Assembly: GCA_963693305.1 (NCBI GenBank)
Contig: OY855907.1
Span: 33,080,301-33,144,300, forward strand
Length of the DNA: 64,000 nt
From: Meandrina meandrites
Lineage: Eukaryota > Cnidaria > Anthozoa > Scleractinia > Meandrinidae
Direction of reading: 5' to 3'
Shown: piece after piece, positions 62,065-64,000 of the stretch
How the letters are laid out: every line of letters starts with the position of its first letter
How positions within the stretch are numbered: position 1 is the first letter of the stretch
Notes under the pieces: generated by a model
What the model saw: the letters and a program-made list of their open reading frames with translations, nothing else
What the model was told of the DNA's origin: nothing
The model's database searches: none
Made by a program: the position numbers and the translations under genes

Positions 62065-63237
62065 GTTACACTGCCTGTAGAAAAGATCGACACAGAAGAC
62101 TTGACATGGTATAGCTGCCAAGCTAACTTACAATCATTTGAAACTAAACCACAACTATTATGATTAAGCACCCTGCGCTTAAGTTTGAGTTCTAATTAAG
62201 TTCTTAGCTGGATGCTCTAACACCTAACTAAATTATAAAACATCCGTTCAATTGCACTAGCGGATACAGTTTAAAGTAGCTTTTCCACCTACGCTGAGGG
62301 TGAAGAAAATTTTAATTTTTTTAAATTAATTTTCCATTGTTTTCAAGATCGTTTTGACTCTGTAAATTAAAATGGGTTGTTAAAAATGCAGAACACCTGT
62401 GCTTGAAATTGAGTGCCCTGTGGTGATTATTTTTACATACGGTAGCTTTGTTAAATATTTACAAATTCATACTATACAAGTTTTCTGTATTTTCCTTACA
62501 TTTATCAGTTTCTTTTCTTACTTGTGTTGATTGTATACCAAAACCAAGGGGTCTGCTATCATAACTGGTATAACTTTATTGTAAAAAGAGGTCGCTACGG
62601 CAAACAACAAATACACGTTGTTTCAACGTGGCGTATTGGAAAACAAGAAAAATATTTAAAATGGTTTCCATAGCAACATATATAATATATTTTTGTTATT
62701 AAGTGCTGCATTTGTTATAGTCCGGCGGCATAGCTAGAAAATTGTGTCATTTTTGTTACCAATGTTATATTTTGCAGATCTATAGAAATATCTTAGCTGA
62801 TTAACTTCTGCTATAGAACCACACTCAGCTCTCACTAAATTACCCGAAAACGACTTGGAAGTTTTTCCTCGATGAGACCCCCCGCGAATATAAGGGTCCT
62901 CTCAGTAACTCGGAAATGACACGATTATTTGCATGAAAAAAAAATCCGCATTAGTTACAATATTTACTTGTAGCAATGATAAATTTTGTTGAATTAATGA
63001 GCCATTCATAGAGAACAATACAAAAAAAACAGTAATAATTGAAAAGAAACTTGCTACTTGCTTGTATACTGCTATTTGTCTTCCCTTGCGTGTGTTTCGG
63101 CAATGTTGCTTTCGTAGGAGCAATTTAGCCCAGGCGAAAGGGGAAATTGTTAACCGAATTTTCAGTGACCAGCTGGTATTACTGAGGCGTGATGTTGGCC
63201 TGTCAAGACCACGCAATGTTTTAAAATTACAATTTAT
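62065..63237. other. Upstream region of the PAN-EGF gene
   Basis: Holds the 5' UTR and promoter of the PAN-EGF gene, not resolvable by eye, followed by AT-rich DNA. No exon or named repeat was supported. Confidence 0.4.
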
Positions 63238-64000
63238 ATGGCGGAATCAGGTCAAAATGAATCGGTGTCCAGCAGCATTGACTGGAGCAAATGCGTCTTT
63301 TCCCTAGAAAATACGAGCCAGTGCCCAGCAAACTCGAAACAAAGTAACCGTGGTGCTGGGTACATCACACGTTTTGAAAAAGGATTCGCAGAGGCTTGAG
63401 AACTTCACCTTGACGGAGTTGGATGAAAGGGAGGGGATTATATTAAAACTTTTGAAGCATAATGCTTATGCTTCATGGTATAAGTCATGCCGGGTTAAGT
63501 ATAACAGCAACAAATTGAAGAGGCTGGAGAGGACAAAAAGCTAACTGGAGTAAATGTATCGCAGCAACCCGATGACAGTGGTAAGCGCACAAGATCTGAC
63601 CTTACTGTTATGCCTGTAGAACAGGAAGTCTGTTTCCTTTGCTGTTGTCTAGAACGGGCATATAGGGCAACTAAACATTGTTTATCGTACTGATTTTTCA
63701 GTGCCACCATGTACGCACTAAGTTTCCCTGAAAGATTGAAATCATTTACTTCCATGACAACAGCTCGAACTCGAGACTCTCAGAGCTCAATGGTACTCTA
63801 GCGAAATAATGAGTTCCCATTATGGGACTCATTATTTTGCGGACTACAAAATGTGTACCTCTAACTGTGAGGCGTTTTTTAAAAAACTGTCCGATATCAG
63901 GACGGAATTTTTGACAAGGCTGCAGGAACTAGGCGCACCGACACGGGATCAGTCTGTACACTCAACATGATTTAAAGACAAACTGCTAGCATACAAGGAC
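63238..64000 (+). pseudogene. Decayed copy of a cnidarian uncharacterised protein family, cut by the window end
   Basis: It begins ATGGCGGAATC (MAESGQ...) and continues with IDWSKCVF and SQCPANSK in frame 1, shifts to frame 2 near 63385 (LENFTLTELDEREGI, ASWYKSCRVKYNSNKL), then to further frames with stops (EVCFLC; LTRLQELGAPTRDQSVHST; FKDKLLAY at the end). From memory, this order (PANSK, Cys-rich W-C, CRxxYNSxKL, CFFC, TRLxxLG) matches a large uncharacterised cnidarian family that behaves like a mobile repeat. At least one frameshift and several stops make a working protein unlikely. It may continue beyond the window. Confidence 0.65.

Overview
The window looks like nuclear DNA of an anthozoan cnidarian, most probably a stony coral. 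The evidence is short GT-AG exons spread over long AT-rich introns, very dense miniature transposons and tRNA-derived SINEs, and gene families that are expanded in corals: a cGAS-like Mab-21 protein, a C2H2 zinc-finger cluster, a secreted TLDc protein, and a PAN/EGF protein. The species was not determined. Several genes were assembled by eye from splice sites and reading phase; each closes into one uninterrupted frame.

Layout. 0.5-2.3 kb (-): intact 616-aa cGAS-like nucleotidyltransferase, probably an innate immune sensor. 4.9-14.9 kb (-): complete ten-exon SMNDC1/SPF30 splicing factor, first intron apparently GC-AG. 15.0-42.3 kb (+): three tandem paralogous C2H2 zinc-finger genes (A, B, C), each with a non-coding first exon and a single coding exon. 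A has lost its C-terminal fingers to frameshifts, B (25 fingers) is intact and carries a fresh 336-bp four-finger duplication, and C has lost its N-terminal fingers. 46.2-50.4 kb (-) and 52.4-55.3 kb (+): a divergent pair of paralogous secreted coiled-coil genes; one ends in a TLDc domain (276 aa), the other stops after the coiled coil (81 aa). 56.1-62.1 kb (-): seven-exon secreted PAN-EGF-EGF-EGF-cbEGF protein ending in a levanase-like beta-sandwich domain (422 aa), with a 628-bp hexanucleotide array in its last intron. 63.2-64.0 kb (+): decayed copy of a cnidarian repeat-like protein family, running off the window.

The rest is mostly introns and intergenic DNA full of repeats. Many of these can be delimited by terminal inverted repeats and target-site duplications: two SINE families, hAT-like MITEs with 8-bp duplications, Mutator-like MITEs with 9-bp duplications, foldback elements, and an 18-bp minisatellite present twice in opposite orientation.

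The genes do not form an operon or one pathway. SMNDC1 and zinc-finger gene A start back to back and may share a promoter. The TLDc and coiled-coil genes share a homologous 5' UTR exon, signal peptide and CxxC coiled coil, so they probably arose by inverted duplication; this pair is the best candidate here for an undescribed functional unit.
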